Assembly: GCF_014647255.1 (NCBI RefSeq)
Contig: NZ_BMOV01000006.1
Coordinates: 124,001-188,000, forward strand
DNA: 64,000 nt
Direction: 5' to 3'
DNA from: Iodidimonas muriae
Lineage (GTDB): Bacteria; Pseudomonadota; Alphaproteobacteria; Sphingomonadales; Rhodothalassiaceae
Below the pieces are notes generated by a model that did no database searches, had not been told where the DNA came from, and saw only the letters and a program-made list of their open reading frames with translations. Numbering within the stretch: position 1 is the stretch's first letter; each line of letters starts with the position of its first letter. The translations under genes were made by a program, and so were the position numbers. Of this stretch, positions 53,571-62,476 are shown one piece after another.

Positions 53571-54731
53571 ATGGCACCCAAAACCCCTGTCTATATGGAC
53601 TATCAGGCCACCACGCCCCTGGACCCCAAGGTGTTCACAGCCATGCAACGCTGGTTTGTCGAGGGCTTTGGTAATCCTCATTCCAGCACCCATCGCTATG
53701 GGTGGGAGGCAGAGGCCGCGGTTGAAGAAGCGCGTAAATCTGTAGCCGGGCTTATCAATGCAGATGCAAAATCGGTTTTCTTCACATCGGGAGCAACGGA
53801 ATCCAATAATTTGGCCATCAAAGGTGTGATGGAGGCGTTAAGCACGCAAAAACCTCATCTGATCATACCGGTGACAGAGCATAAATGCGTGGTGGAATCC
53901 GCGCAGGCCGCCGCCCGCCATGGAGCGCGGATCACCTGGTTGCCGGTGAAACCCGATGGGCTTATCGATCTGGATCTTTTGGCTCAGGCATTAAGCGACG
54001 ATACGGCGCTTGTGTCTGTGATGGCGGTCAATAATGAAATTGGCGTGATCCAACCGGTGGCCGAGATCGGGGCGCTGTGCCGCAAGGCCGGGGTCTATTT
54101 CCATTGTGATGCGGCGCAGGCATATGGAAAAATCCCGCTGGATGTGGACGGGATGAATATCGATTTGATGAGTATTTCGGGCCATAAAATTTATGGTCCC
54201 AAGGGTATCGGGGCCATTTATCTGCGTCGGGCGCGGCCACGGGTGCGCTTTGTGCCGCAAATGTCGGGTGGTGGGCAGGAAGGGGGCGTGCGCTCCGGAA
54301 CCTTGTCTCCGGCTTTATGTGTGGGACTGGGGCAGGCTGCCAGCATAGCCAAAACCCGGATGCAGGCCGATCAAGCGCATATCGATCATTTGGCCAAGCG
54401 CTTTCTTGATCCCATTGAACAGGCGTTCCCGCAGGTGATTTTGAACGGTGATCGCCACGCGCGTTTTTGGGGCAATATCAATCTCAGCTTTCCCGGGGTG
54501 GACGGGGACCTTTTATTATCCTCGTTACGCGATCTGGCTGTGTCGTCGGGGGCGGCCTGTGCCTCGGCCACTTCTGGCCCGTCCTATGTATTGGAAGCCA
54601 TTGGCCGCAGCCGCAAAGATGCCTTGTCCTCCATCCGTTTCGGAATCGGGCGCTTCACCACGCCGGAAGACATTGATTTCGCCGCTCGAACGGTTATCAC
54701 AGCCCTTACGGAACTGGGGTGGGACAAGTAG
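53571..54731 (+). CDS. iscS: Cysteine desulfurase IscS-like (second copy)
   Basis: A 386-residue group I desulfurase closer to housekeeping IscS: MDYQATTPLDPKV at the front, HKCVVESAQ, HCDAAQAYGKIPLDV, the PLP Lys in SGHKIYGPKG, GGGQEGGVRSGT, and the catalytic Cys in SSGAACASATSGPSYVLEAIG. It supplies sulfur for Fe-S clusters. It follows the first copy by 24 bp and precedes the ferredoxin by 16 bp, but iscU, iscA, hscBA and suf genes are not nearby. Assignment as IscS is by motif and by the ferredoxin neighbour. Confidence 0.88.
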   Translation: MAPKTPVYMDYQATTPLDPKVFTAMQRWFVEGFGNPHSSTHRYGWEAEAAVEEARKSVAGLINADAKSVFFTSGATESNNLAIKGVMEALSTQKPHLIIPVTEHKCVVESAQAAARHGARITWLPVKPDGLIDLDLLAQALSDDTALVSVMAVNNEIGVIQPVAEIGALCRKAGVYFHCDAAQAYGKIPLDVDGMNIDLMSISGHKIYGPKGIGAIYLRRARPRVRFVPQMSGGGQEGGVRSGTLSPALCVGLGQAASIAKTRMQADQAHIDHLAKRFLDPIEQAFPQVILNGDRHARFWGNINLSFPGVDGDLLLSSLRDLAVSSGAACASATSGPSYVLEAIGRSRKDALSSIRFGIGRFTTPEDIDFAARTVITALTELGWDK

Positions 54732-54747
54732 GAACATGGGTAGGCGC

Positions 54748-55065
54748 ATGGTAACACTCACCTTCGTTTCCAGCGACGGCAAGGAAAGCCGGACTGTGAA
54801 CGCCCCCATTGGCATATCGCTGATGAAGCTGGCGCATTTTGAAGGCATCGATGTGGAAGGCGCATGCGGCGGCAATCTGGCCTGTTCCACCTGTCATATG
54901 ATTTTTTCCGAGGCGGATTTTGCCCGCCTGCCACAAATGGGCGCCGATGAAGATGATCTGCTGGATCTTGCCCCCAATGTTACCGCAACATCTCGCTTGG
55001 GGTGCCAGATCACTGTCAGCCCCGAGCTTGATGGTTTGACCATTCATTTACCCCCGGCATCCTAG
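54748..55065 (+). CDS. fdx: 2Fe-2S ferredoxin, adrenodoxin type
   Basis: A 105-residue ferredoxin that feeds electrons to Fe-S assembly. The cluster ligands are the Cys in GACGGNLACSTCHM and a fourth in SRLGCQI, the C-x5-C-x2-C-xn-C pattern of ISC ferredoxins and adrenodoxins; DEDDLLDLAPNVTATS precedes the last ligand. The start is ATG 54748 by comparison with the family (V-T-L-T-F opening); ATG 54736 would add four residues. Located directly after the IscS-like gene. Confidence 0.92.
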   Translation: MVTLTFVSSDGKESRTVNAPIGISLMKLAHFEGIDVEGACGGNLACSTCHMIFSEADFARLPQMGADEDDLLDLAPNVTATSRLGCQITVSPELDGLTIHLPPAS

Positions 55066-55080
55066 AACGACAGGCGCATT

Positions 55081-55416
55081 ATGGCCGTTTCATCGGAGTT
55101 TTTAGAGCTGTTGAAAGAACGGATGGAGCCTTTGGGCATCATTCGCAGCAAGCGCATGTTTGGCGGCGTTGGCTTTTATTGCGATGATCTGTTTTTTGCC
55201 ATCGCCATTGATGATGCGCTCTATTTGAAAGTGGATGATGAAAACCGCGACCGGTTTGAAGCCGAAGATCTAAAGGCATTTCACTATCCCAAGAAGGACG
55301 GCACCTTTGCAACCATGTCTTATTATCAGGCACCGGAAAGTGTTTTGGACGATGCGGATGATATGGAAGAGTGGGGCCGTTTGGCGCTGGATGCTGCCTT
55401 GCGGGCACGTGCATAA
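55081..55416 (+). CDS. TfoX N-terminal domain protein
   Basis: A 111-residue soluble protein with the TfoX_N pattern: LLKERMEPLG, the conserved RSKRMFGGVGFYCDDLFFAI, LYLKVDDENRDRFE, and the YYQAPESVLDD end region. In gammaproteobacteria TfoX controls competence genes, but stand-alone TfoX_N proteins in alphaproteobacteria have no known role. It follows the ferredoxin by 15 bp, so it may be in the same transcript. Confidence 0.87.
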   Translation: MAVSSEFLELLKERMEPLGIIRSKRMFGGVGFYCDDLFFAIAIDDALYLKVDDENRDRFEAEDLKAFHYPKKDGTFATMSYYQAPESVLDDADDMEEWGRLALDAALRARA

Positions 55417-55490
55417 GCGCGCATGATGCTTGGCATTTCCAGAAATCTTCCCAAAAACCTTCCCTCAAAATCATAAAAGGTCAGGCACAT

Positions 55491-56132
55491 ATGATTACGC
55501 TTCATCATTTAAGCGATTCCCGCTCGCAACGCATTTTGTGGCTGCTGGAAGAACTGGGTGTTCATTATGAAGTGGTGCGCTATGAACGTGATGCGCAAAC
55601 CCGCTTTGCACCAATTGAACTGGCCGCCATTCATCCGCTGGGGAAATCGCCGGTTATTGTGGATAATGGCACGGTGATCGCAGAATCCGGTGCCATTGTG
55701 GATTATTTGACGCAGCTTTATGGCAAGGGCGCTCTGACCCCACCTCAAAACAGCGCGGCCTATTGGGAGCATCAGCAATGGATGCATTTTGCCGAGGGCT
55801 CGGCCATGCTGCCATTTTTGCTGGGACTTTATTGTGGAAAACTGGGTGAGGCTGCAGCCCCTTTACAGCCGCGCATCGCGGGCGAGATGGACAAGATGCT
55901 GGGCTATTTGAATCAGGCCCTTGAGGGGAAAGACTGGATCATGGGCGACAGGCTCAGCGCCGCTGATTTCATGCTCAGCTTTATTGGGGAAATCGCCGCC
56001 AGCAGCACAGGCCTTGGCAGCTATCCCCATATTGCCGCTTATTTGAAACGTATTCATGCCCGCCCGGCCTTTAAACGCGCCTTAAAAGCCGGTGGTCCGT
56101 ATATATTCGCCGCCAGCAGCAACGACGCTTAA
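55491..56132 (+). CDS. Glutathione S-transferase
   Basis: A 213-residue GST. The N-terminal thioredoxin-like domain has HLSDSRSQRILWLLEELG (active Ser region) and GKSPVIVDNGTVIAESGAIVDYL (glutathione-binding P-V and E-S motifs); the C-terminal helical domain has the N-capping LSAADFMLSF. Likely a detoxification enzyme; class and substrate cannot be decided. ATG 55491 has an AGG site. Its end overlaps the converging SDR gene by 4 bp. Confidence 0.9.
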   Translation: MITLHHLSDSRSQRILWLLEELGVHYEVVRYERDAQTRFAPIELAAIHPLGKSPVIVDNGTVIAESGAIVDYLTQLYGKGALTPPQNSAAYWEHQQWMHFAEGSAMLPFLLGLYCGKLGEAAAPLQPRIAGEMDKMLGYLNQALEGKDWIMGDRLSAADFMLSFIGEIAASSTGLGSYPHIAAYLKRIHARPAFKRALKAGGPYIFAASSNDA

Positions 56133-56857
56133 GAGGCTTTGGCCCAATCCTTATAATGAACGATTGTGCCGTTTTTCGTATAATCCGGGCAGGCCATTTC
56201 CACGAAAAGCGGTGCAATATCGGCGGGCTTTGCCAAAATATCCGGATCTTCTCCGGGGAAGGCTTTGGCGCGCATGCCGGTGCGGATGGGGCCGGGATTG
56301 ATCAGATTCACCCGAACATTGGTTTTTGCACATTCTGCCGCATAAATTTCGGCCATTTTTTCCAAAGCGGCTTTGCTGGTGGCATAAAGCCCCCAATAAG
56401 GAACCGCTTTATGGGCCGCCCCAGAGGTTACAAACAGGGCCCGTCCGGCATCGGATTGGCGCAATAGCGGATCAAGGCTGCGGATCAGCCGCCAATTGGC
56501 TGTCACATTCACCGCCATCACCTTGTTCCATTCCTTGATATCCAAATGCCCAAGGGGGGAAAGCGATCCCAGCAAGCCTGCATTGCCCACCAAAATATCC
56601 AATTTTCCCCAGCGTTCATAAATGGCGGCACCCAGCCGGTCGATGGCGTCATAATCGGTCAGGTCCACCGGCGTCAGGGTGGCTTCCCCGCCCAAAGCGC
56701 GGATGTCATCGTCCAGTTCTTCCAAAGCGCCAACGCTGCGGGGGCGGGCAATGGCAATAATATGCGCCCCTTCCGATGCCAGCGCCTTGGCCACGGCATA
56801 TCCAATACCCCGCGAAGCGCCAGTGACTACGGCAAGGCGGCCTGTCAATCGTCCCAT
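56129..56857 (-). CDS. Short-chain dehydrogenase/reductase
   Basis: A 242-residue SDR with TGASRGIG (about 13-20), GNAGLLG, the SGAAH active-site Ser region and YATSK. The layout and the sequence GPIRTGMRAKAFPGEDP resemble YciK-type oxidoreductases. It follows purF by 13 bp on the same strand, as it does in many alphaproteobacteria (cvpA-purF-SDR), so co-transcription is likely. Substrate unknown. Confidence 0.88.
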   Translation of the reverse strand: MGRLTGRLAVVTGASRGIGYAVAKALASEGAHIIAIARPRSVGALEELDDDIRALGGEATLTPVDLTDYDAIDRLGAAIYERWGKLDILVGNAGLLGSLSPLGHLDIKEWNKVMAVNVTANWRLIRSLDPLLRQSDAGRALFVTSGAAHKAVPYWGLYATSKAALEKMAEIYAAECAKTNVRVNLINPGPIRTGMRAKAFPGEDPDILAKPADIAPLFVEMACPDYTKNGTIVHYKDWAKAS

Positions 56858-56870
56858 AAAGATATTCCCG

Positions 56871-58364
56871 TTAGTTTAAAGCGGTGATTTCTGCCCTTTG
56901 TTTTAAATCGGGCTCTTGATCTTGATCAGTCAAATGCGTCGGATAATCGCCCGTAAAGCAGGCGTCACAATAGCTTGGCCGGTCCATTTGCCGGCCATTT
57001 TCCTGCTGGCAGGCGCGGTAAAGCCCATCAATGGAGACAAAGGCCAAACTGTCCGCATGGATATAGCGACACATCTCGTCGATATCCATACGGGCAGCCA
57101 ACAGCTTTGACCGTTCCGGCGTATCGACACCATAAAAGCAGCTATGTCGGGTTGGGGGGCTGGCGATGCGCATATGCACTTCGCGCGCGCCCGCTTGCCG
57201 CATCATATCGACAATCTTCAAGGATGTGGTGCCACGCACGATGGAATCATCCACCAAAATGATGCGCTTTCCATCAATCTGCCAGCGATTGGCATTGTGT
57301 TTGAGACGGACACCCAAATGGCGGATTTGGTCCGATGGTTCGATGAAGGTACGGCCCACATAGTGATTGCGAATAATCCCTAATTCAAAGGGAATACCGG
57401 ATTCGGCTGCATAGCCGATGGCTCCGGGAACGCCTGAATCGGGGACGGGGATCACCACATCCGCGTCAACAGCCGCTTCGCGGGCCAGTTCCGCGCCAAT
57501 GCGCTTACGCACATCATAAACGGACAGACCATCCACAAGGCTGTCGGGGCGGGCAAAATAGACATGCTCGAAGATACAAGGGCGCGGATTGCACTGCTCG
57601 AACGGTTTGATAGAACGGATTGTTGGCACCCCGGCATTATTATTGATGATGACAATTTCGCCCGGTTCCACATCGCGTTCATAGCGGGCGCCCAAAATAT
57701 CCAGCGCACAGGTTTCCGAGCACAGGATATAGGCATCGCCCAGTTTCCCCAGCACCAAAGGCCGTACACCCAATGGATCGCGCACCCCCATAAGCCCTTC
57801 GCGGGTAAGGGTGACAAGAGAATAAGCCCCTTCAATCTTGTGGAGGGCATCGATCAATTTGTCCAATAAGGTATGACAGCCCGAGGTGGCCACAAGATGA
57901 ATGATGACTTCGCTATCGGATGTGGATTGGAAAATAGAGCCATGCTTTACGAGCTGGCGGCGCAAATGCCACGCATTGGTGAGATTGCCATTATGGGAAA
58001 CGGCAAAGCCGCCTGTTGCCAGATCCGCGAACAAGGGCTGCACGTTGCGTATGGAACTGCCACCCGCCGTGGAATAGCGCACATGGCCAATGGCCGCGTC
58101 GCCCTTCAAGGTTCCGATCAGCTTTTCACTGGTGAAATTATCGGCCACAAGGCCCAATTGTCGCTGGGTGACAAATTGCTTGCCATCGAATGCGGTGATA
58201 CCGGCGGCTTCTTGCCCGCGATGCTGCAAGGCGTGCAGCCCTAAAACGGAATGAGCGGCGGCATCTTCTGTGCCATAAATTCCGAAAACGCCACATTCTT
58301 CATGGAGCTTATCATCATCGAAAGGATGCGTAGAAAGCGGACGACATTGCGATTGGTGGCTCAT
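56871..58364 (-). CDS. purF: Amidophosphoribosyltransferase
   Basis: PurF, about 497 residues including a propeptide, makes phosphoribosylamine, the first step of purine synthesis. The glutaminase nucleophile is C24 in HEECGVFGIYG, exposed after removal of the first 23 residues; the PRPP site is RIILVDDSIVRGTTS. Cys in RPCIFEHVYF, HSCFYG and SYCDACF correspond to the ligands of the 4Fe-4S cluster in Bacillus-type PurF, so this enzyme is probably of the Fe-S class. Start ATG 58364 by family; a longer frame reaches 58400. Confidence 0.96.
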   Translation of the reverse strand: MSHQSQCRPLSTHPFDDDKLHEECGVFGIYGTEDAAAHSVLGLHALQHRGQEAAGITAFDGKQFVTQRQLGLVADNFTSEKLIGTLKGDAAIGHVRYSTAGGSSIRNVQPLFADLATGGFAVSHNGNLTNAWHLRRQLVKHGSIFQSTSDSEVIIHLVATSGCHTLLDKLIDALHKIEGAYSLVTLTREGLMGVRDPLGVRPLVLGKLGDAYILCSETCALDILGARYERDVEPGEIVIINNNAGVPTIRSIKPFEQCNPRPCIFEHVYFARPDSLVDGLSVYDVRKRIGAELAREAAVDADVVIPVPDSGVPGAIGYAAESGIPFELGIIRNHYVGRTFIEPSDQIRHLGVRLKHNANRWQIDGKRIILVDDSIVRGTTSLKIVDMMRQAGAREVHMRIASPPTRHSCFYGVDTPERSKLLAARMDIDEMCRYIHADSLAFVSIDGLYRACQQENGRQMDRPSYCDACFTGDYPTHLTDQDQEPDLKQRAEITALN

Positions 58365-58461
58365 GTCCGGTGCGGCCCCTGATTTGGTTGGAGGGTCCAA
58401 AGTCTGCCTTCATATAGCTTTTGAGTGCGCTTGTGGAAAGGTGTTTTCCCCATATGGCCGA

Positions 58462-59139
58462 TCAGTCGCCGCCATCTTCCTCATTTTGTTCTTTTGTTTT
58501 CAAAAGTTCTTCGAATTTTTGATTCATCAAACGCCGCTGTGCCTCTTCATAGGCGGGCTCGGCTGCATCGCGCAGCCGGTCTTTTGACTGATCATAGCTT
58601 TCCCGCATCTGATCCAGCAGCGCATCGCCGGTCGGATCGTCTTTTACCGCGCGGAATATATCCGGCCCGGTTTTGGCAAGCATGCTTGCCCCATAAGCCA
58701 CCAAGGGTTTCAATCGCGCATCTTGCACCCATTGGGGATAGCGTTTTTCCCCCACAACAGACGAAAAGAACAAATATGTGGCAGACACCAGAACAGCCCC
58801 CAAAAACAGCCCCAAAGCCGCCCCCAGGGATCGATCGAGAAAACCGGCAGGGCCTGAGCGCACCTTTGATCCGATAAATCCGGCGATCAATTTTAAAAGC
58901 ACCAGACTGACAATAAACAATAAGGGCAGGGCGATGAAATCCGCCAATGTGGCCGGCGTGATCCAATCGCGGGCAAAACCGGACGCATAGGGCATGCCAT
59001 AAAGCGTGATCACCACCGCTCCGAACCATGCGACAACCGTTAATAACATGGTGGTAAAGCCGCGAAACACCGCATAGAGCACCGTACCGCCCACAAACAG
59101 CAGTACAATCACATCAAAGGCTGTCAAACTTTCGCTCAT
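58462..59139 (-). CDS. cvpA: CvpA family membrane protein
   Basis: A 225-residue inner-membrane protein with four predicted helices in the first 130 residues and a charged, helical cytoplasmic tail (DPTGDALLDQMRESYDQSK to the end). The motif FDVIVLLFVGGTVLYAVFRGF and the SLGAALGLFLGA repeat are typical of CvpA, known in E. coli for colicin V production and envelope homeostasis. It precedes purF by about 97 bp, as is standard. ATG 59139 has a GGAAG site. Confidence 0.93.
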   Translation of the reverse strand: MSESLTAFDVIVLLFVGGTVLYAVFRGFTTMLLTVVAWFGAVVITLYGMPYASGFARDWITPATLADFIALPLLFIVSLVLLKLIAGFIGSKVRSGPAGFLDRSLGAALGLFLGAVLVSATYLFFSSVVGEKRYPQWVQDARLKPLVAYGASMLAKTGPDIFRAVKDDPTGDALLDQMRESYDQSKDRLRDAAEPAYEEAQRRLMNQKFEELLKTKEQNEEDGGD

Positions 59140-59251
59140 GCTCTTCCTCGCGGAGATCAATAAACATGCCGGACTGGCCGGCCCCGATGGCACAGACTAA
59201 CGCATAATTCTGTTCTGGCACCCATTTAGCCGCCGATGCCAGTTCATAAGC

Positions 59252-60625
59252 TTACACCATTTCACCGTCTGCAAACACCGACACCAGATCTTGCAATCGC
59301 CCACAGCTGTTCAGCTTTAGATTATTGCCACCGGCTTTGGTGTTGGCTGGCACCAAAGCGCGGGAAAAGCCAAGCTTGGCAGCTTCTTTCAGCCGGGCTT
59401 CTGCCTGTGTAACGGGGCGGACATCGCCCGATAGGCTGATTTCCCCGAAAATAACGGTTTCAGCGGGGACAGGAACACCGGAAAGTGACGATACAAGGGC
59501 AGCGGCAACGGCCAAATCCGCCGCAGGTTCCCCCACCTTTAAGCCGCCTGCCACATTGAGATAAATATCCGAAGAGGACAGCCCAAGGCCGCATCGGGCA
59601 TCCAAAACCGCCAGGACCATGGCCAAGCGACCGGAATCCCAGCCCACAACGGCACGGCGCGGATTGGCCGCCGAACTGGCCGCCACCAGCGCTTGGATTT
59701 CCACCAGAACGGGGCGCGATCCTTCAATTCCCGCAAACACAGCCGACCCCGCCACTTCGGCCGATCGGTCCGATAAGAACAGTTGGGAAGGGTTGGATAC
59801 TTCGGCCAAGCCCATGCCGGTCATTTCAAAAACGCCAATTTCATCGGTGCCGCCAAAGCGGTTCTTGACGCTTCTTAAAATGCGATATTGGTGGCCGCGT
59901 TCGCCTTCAAAATAGAGCACCGTATCAACCATATGCTCCAAAACGCGGGGGCCGGCGATCTGGCCGTCTTTGGTCACATGGCCGACAATCAATATGATCG
60001 TGCCGCGGGATTTGGCAAAGGAGATCAATTCCGCAGCACATGCCCGCACTTGCGCCACGGTGCCAGGGGCTGAATCGAGGCTATCCACAAACACGGTCTG
60101 GATGGAATCGATCACAAGCACCGCAGGCGGTTTGGCCCCATCCACGGTGGTAAGGATATCCCGCAAATTGGTGGCCGCGCCCAAAGCCAATGGCGCTTTG
60201 CTCAGCCCCAAACGATCGGCGCGCATCTGCACCTGTGCCGTGGCTTCTTCGCCAGAAATATAGACGCAAGAATGTCCGGCATTGGAAAGCGCCGCCATGG
60301 CTTGCAACAATAATGTGGATTTGCCGATTCCCGGATCTCCGCCGATCAGCAGCGCCGAGCCCGGCACAAGACCGCCGCCCGTAGCGCGATCGAATTCCGC
60401 CAGACCGCTTTGCAGGCGGGGCGGATTGTCCGCCGGTTGGCCAAGATCCACCAGATCCACTTTGCGCCCCCGGCTGCCGCCCAGACCTTTGGGCCGCCCG
60501 GATGCACCAAGGCTGACTTCTTCCGTGATGGAGTTCCATTCGCCGCAATCGTCGCAGCGACCTTGCCATTTGCGATAAACCGCCCCGCAAGATTGGCAGA
60601 TAAATTGTGTCTGTGTTTTCGCCAT
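59252..60625 (-). CDS. radA: DNA repair protein RadA
   Basis: RadA (Sms), 457 residues, is a hexameric DNA helicase that promotes branch migration in recombination. The zinc finger uses C10, C13, C24 and C27; Walker A is GGDPGIGKST (95-104); the KNRFG motif (KNRFGGTDEIG) and the C-terminal Lon-like domain (AVVGWDSGRLAM, LSGDVRPV) are present. It lies between mlaF and cvpA on the same strand. Start ATG 60625 has a weak ribosome site. Confidence 0.96.
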   Translation of the reverse strand: MAKTQTQFICQSCGAVYRKWQGRCDDCGEWNSITEEVSLGASGRPKGLGGSRGRKVDLVDLGQPADNPPRLQSGLAEFDRATGGGLVPGSALLIGGDPGIGKSTLLLQAMAALSNAGHSCVYISGEEATAQVQMRADRLGLSKAPLALGAATNLRDILTTVDGAKPPAVLVIDSIQTVFVDSLDSAPGTVAQVRACAAELISFAKSRGTIILIVGHVTKDGQIAGPRVLEHMVDTVLYFEGERGHQYRILRSVKNRFGGTDEIGVFEMTGMGLAEVSNPSQLFLSDRSAEVAGSAVFAGIEGSRPVLVEIQALVAASSAANPRRAVVGWDSGRLAMVLAVLDARCGLGLSSSDIYLNVAGGLKVGEPAADLAVAAALVSSLSGVPVPAETVIFGEISLSGDVRPVTQAEARLKEAAKLGFSRALVPANTKAGGNNLKLNSCGRLQDLVSVFADGEMV

Positions 60626-60723
60626 AGTCTGGATGTTAGCGTTTTGTTCTTATATCGCAAGTGTATTTTGGCCAATCGCAGCACTTTATCCGGCGAGAGG
60701 GGAAATCAATCGAAGCCGCCGCC

Positions 60724-61500
60724 CTAGGCCGACCGAACAGCCATTTTGATCGGTCCATCAGCGCGCCCGTGGATGAATTGATCCACATAGGCGTTGTTGC
60801 TGTTATCCACCTGTTCCTTGGCGCCTTGCCAGATGATCTTGCCCTGATAAAGCATGGCCACCTGATCGGCGATTTTCCGCGCACTGGCCATATCATGGGT
60901 AATGGTAACGGTGGTGACCCCCAGATCCCTTACACATTCGACAATCAGATCATTGATCACATCGGCCATGATGGGATCAAGCCCGGTGGTTGGCTCGTCA
61001 AAAAAGATAATGTCCGGTTCGGTGGCAATGGCCCGCGCCAATCCCACCCGCTTTTTCATCCCGCCGGACAGTTCATCGGGGTGCAAATTGGCCACATCCG
61101 CAGCAAGGCCAACCCGCTGCAGCTTTTCAATGGCGATCTCTTTGGCTTCATTGCGCTTCATGCCGCGTGCCTTCATCAAGCCGAAGGACACATTTTCCCA
61201 GACGGGCAGGGAATCGAACAGCGCCGCCCCTTGGAACAGCATCCCGAATTTGGCCATTTGGGCTTTGCGTTCCTTATGGGACTGGCGAAGCACATCTTTG
61301 CCATCAATACGGATCATGCCGCTTTCCGGGCGCAAAAGCCCCAGAATACATTTTAGCAAAACGGATTTTCCGGTGCCCGATCCGCCAATGACCACAAGGC
61401 TTTCGCCTTTGAGGACCGTCAGATCGACACCATCCAGAACCACTTTGGAGCCAAAGCGCTTTTTGACACCGGCTAATTCAATTTTGGGAGTTTGCGTCAT
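60724..61500 (-). CDS. mlaF: MlaF-type ABC transporter ATPase
   Basis: A 258-residue ATP-binding subunit of the phospholipid-transporting Mla complex. Walker A is GGSGTGKS, the ABC signature LSGGMKKR, Walker B IIFFDEPTTGLDP and the switch His in THD. The long C-terminal end and the FGMLFQGAALFDSL segment match MlaF/Ttg2A. Its ATG overlaps the mlaE stop (ATGA), so the subunits are made together. mlaD does not follow; radA does. Confidence 0.94.
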   Translation of the reverse strand: MTQTPKIELAGVKKRFGSKVVLDGVDLTVLKGESLVVIGGSGTGKSVLLKCILGLLRPESGMIRIDGKDVLRQSHKERKAQMAKFGMLFQGAALFDSLPVWENVSFGLMKARGMKRNEAKEIAIEKLQRVGLAADVANLHPDELSGGMKKRVGLARAIATEPDIIFFDEPTTGLDPIMADVINDLIVECVRDLGVTTVTITHDMASARKIADQVAMLYQGKIIWQGAKEQVDNSNNAYVDQFIHGRADGPIKMAVRSA

Positions 61501-62270
61501 GATTGAAACACCGTGATGGTGATGATCAGATTGGCCAGCAAAATCAGGATAAAGGCCGACACAACCGCATTGGTGGTGGCCCGTCCCACGCCTTGCGCGC
61601 CACCGGAAGAATGATAGCCGTGATAACAGCCCATCAGCGAAATGATCACCCCGAAAACCCCGGCTTTTACCAAGGACGATACAATGTCGGTGGTTTCCAG
61701 AAAATTCATGGTGGCCACCAGATAATTACCCGGATTAAAGCCAAGCCGTTGTGTCGCCACCAGAAAACCGCCGAACACGCCGATGGTATTGGCAACGATC
61801 ACCAGAAGGGGCAGGGTGACGAGCCCGGCCAGAAGGCGCGGCACCACCAGATATTTATAGGGATCGGTGGAGAGTGTCACCAAAGCGTCGATCTGTTCCG
61901 TCACCCGCATGGTGCCGATTTCGGCGGCCATGGCAGACGATACCCGCCCCGCGACCATCAGCCCCCCCAATACCGGCCCAAGCTCGCGCACAATGGCGAT
62001 CACCACAACGGCCGCCATGGTGCTTTCAGCATTGAATCGCTCGGAGCCAACATAGATTTGCTGGGCCAAAGCGGCGCCGGTGAATAAGGCGGTCAGCCCC
62101 ACAACAGGTAAGGAATAATATCCGATGACCATCATTTGTTGGCCGATATTCTTCAAAAAGAACGGCGGTTGCAGCACATGACGGACCGAATTGGCGGCGA
62201 AAATGGCAAGACGGCCCAATGCCGCCAGCGCTTCAAGAGTGAAGCGACCAACAGTGGCAAAAAAATTCAC
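61497..62270 (-). CDS. mlaE: MlaE-type ABC transporter permease
   Basis: A 257-residue permease with about five membrane segments. The signature helix region VRELGPVLGGLMVAGRVSSAMAAEIGTM and RVTEQIDAL, together with GVFGVIISLMGCYHGY, are diagnostic of MlaE/Ttg2B. It pairs with MlaF to move phospholipid across the periplasm with MlaC and MlaD. The start is GTG 62270 with an AGGA site 7 bases upstream. The gene begins the mlaEF unit. Confidence 0.94.
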   Translation of the reverse strand: MNFFATVGRFTLEALAALGRLAIFAANSVRHVLQPPFFLKNIGQQMMVIGYYSLPVVGLTALFTGAALAQQIYVGSERFNAESTMAAVVVIAIVRELGPVLGGLMVAGRVSSAMAAEIGTMRVTEQIDALVTLSTDPYKYLVVPRLLAGLVTLPLLVIVANTIGVFGGFLVATQRLGFNPGNYLVATMNFLETTDIVSSLVKAGVFGVIISLMGCYHGYHSSGGAQGVGRATTNAVVSAFILILLANLIITITVFQS

Positions 62271-62476
62271 AGCACATCCTTTTCATGAAGTGTGCGGTGC
62301 AAGCCATTGAATGAAAGGCCAGACCTGGCGACAGAGATAAGATACATAAGCCGTAAAAATCCGAAGATAGGGCCGACATGCGGACAGAATTCGATCATAA
62401 GTGCGCGCGACCTTAGAGGACCGCTTGGCATGGGTCAATTCACGCAAGCGTGCCTTTTTTGTGCAGCATGCTATCC
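62271..62476. other. Gene-free gap between mlaE and dnaB
   Basis: 206 bp with no credible gene. alr, which often follows dnaB in alphaproteobacteria, is absent. On the plus strand a small stem (CACG / CGTG, 62441-62452) is followed by CCTTTTTT (62453-62460), terminator-like in a direction where no gene is read; a promoter upstream of it was not found. Confidence 0.45.
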
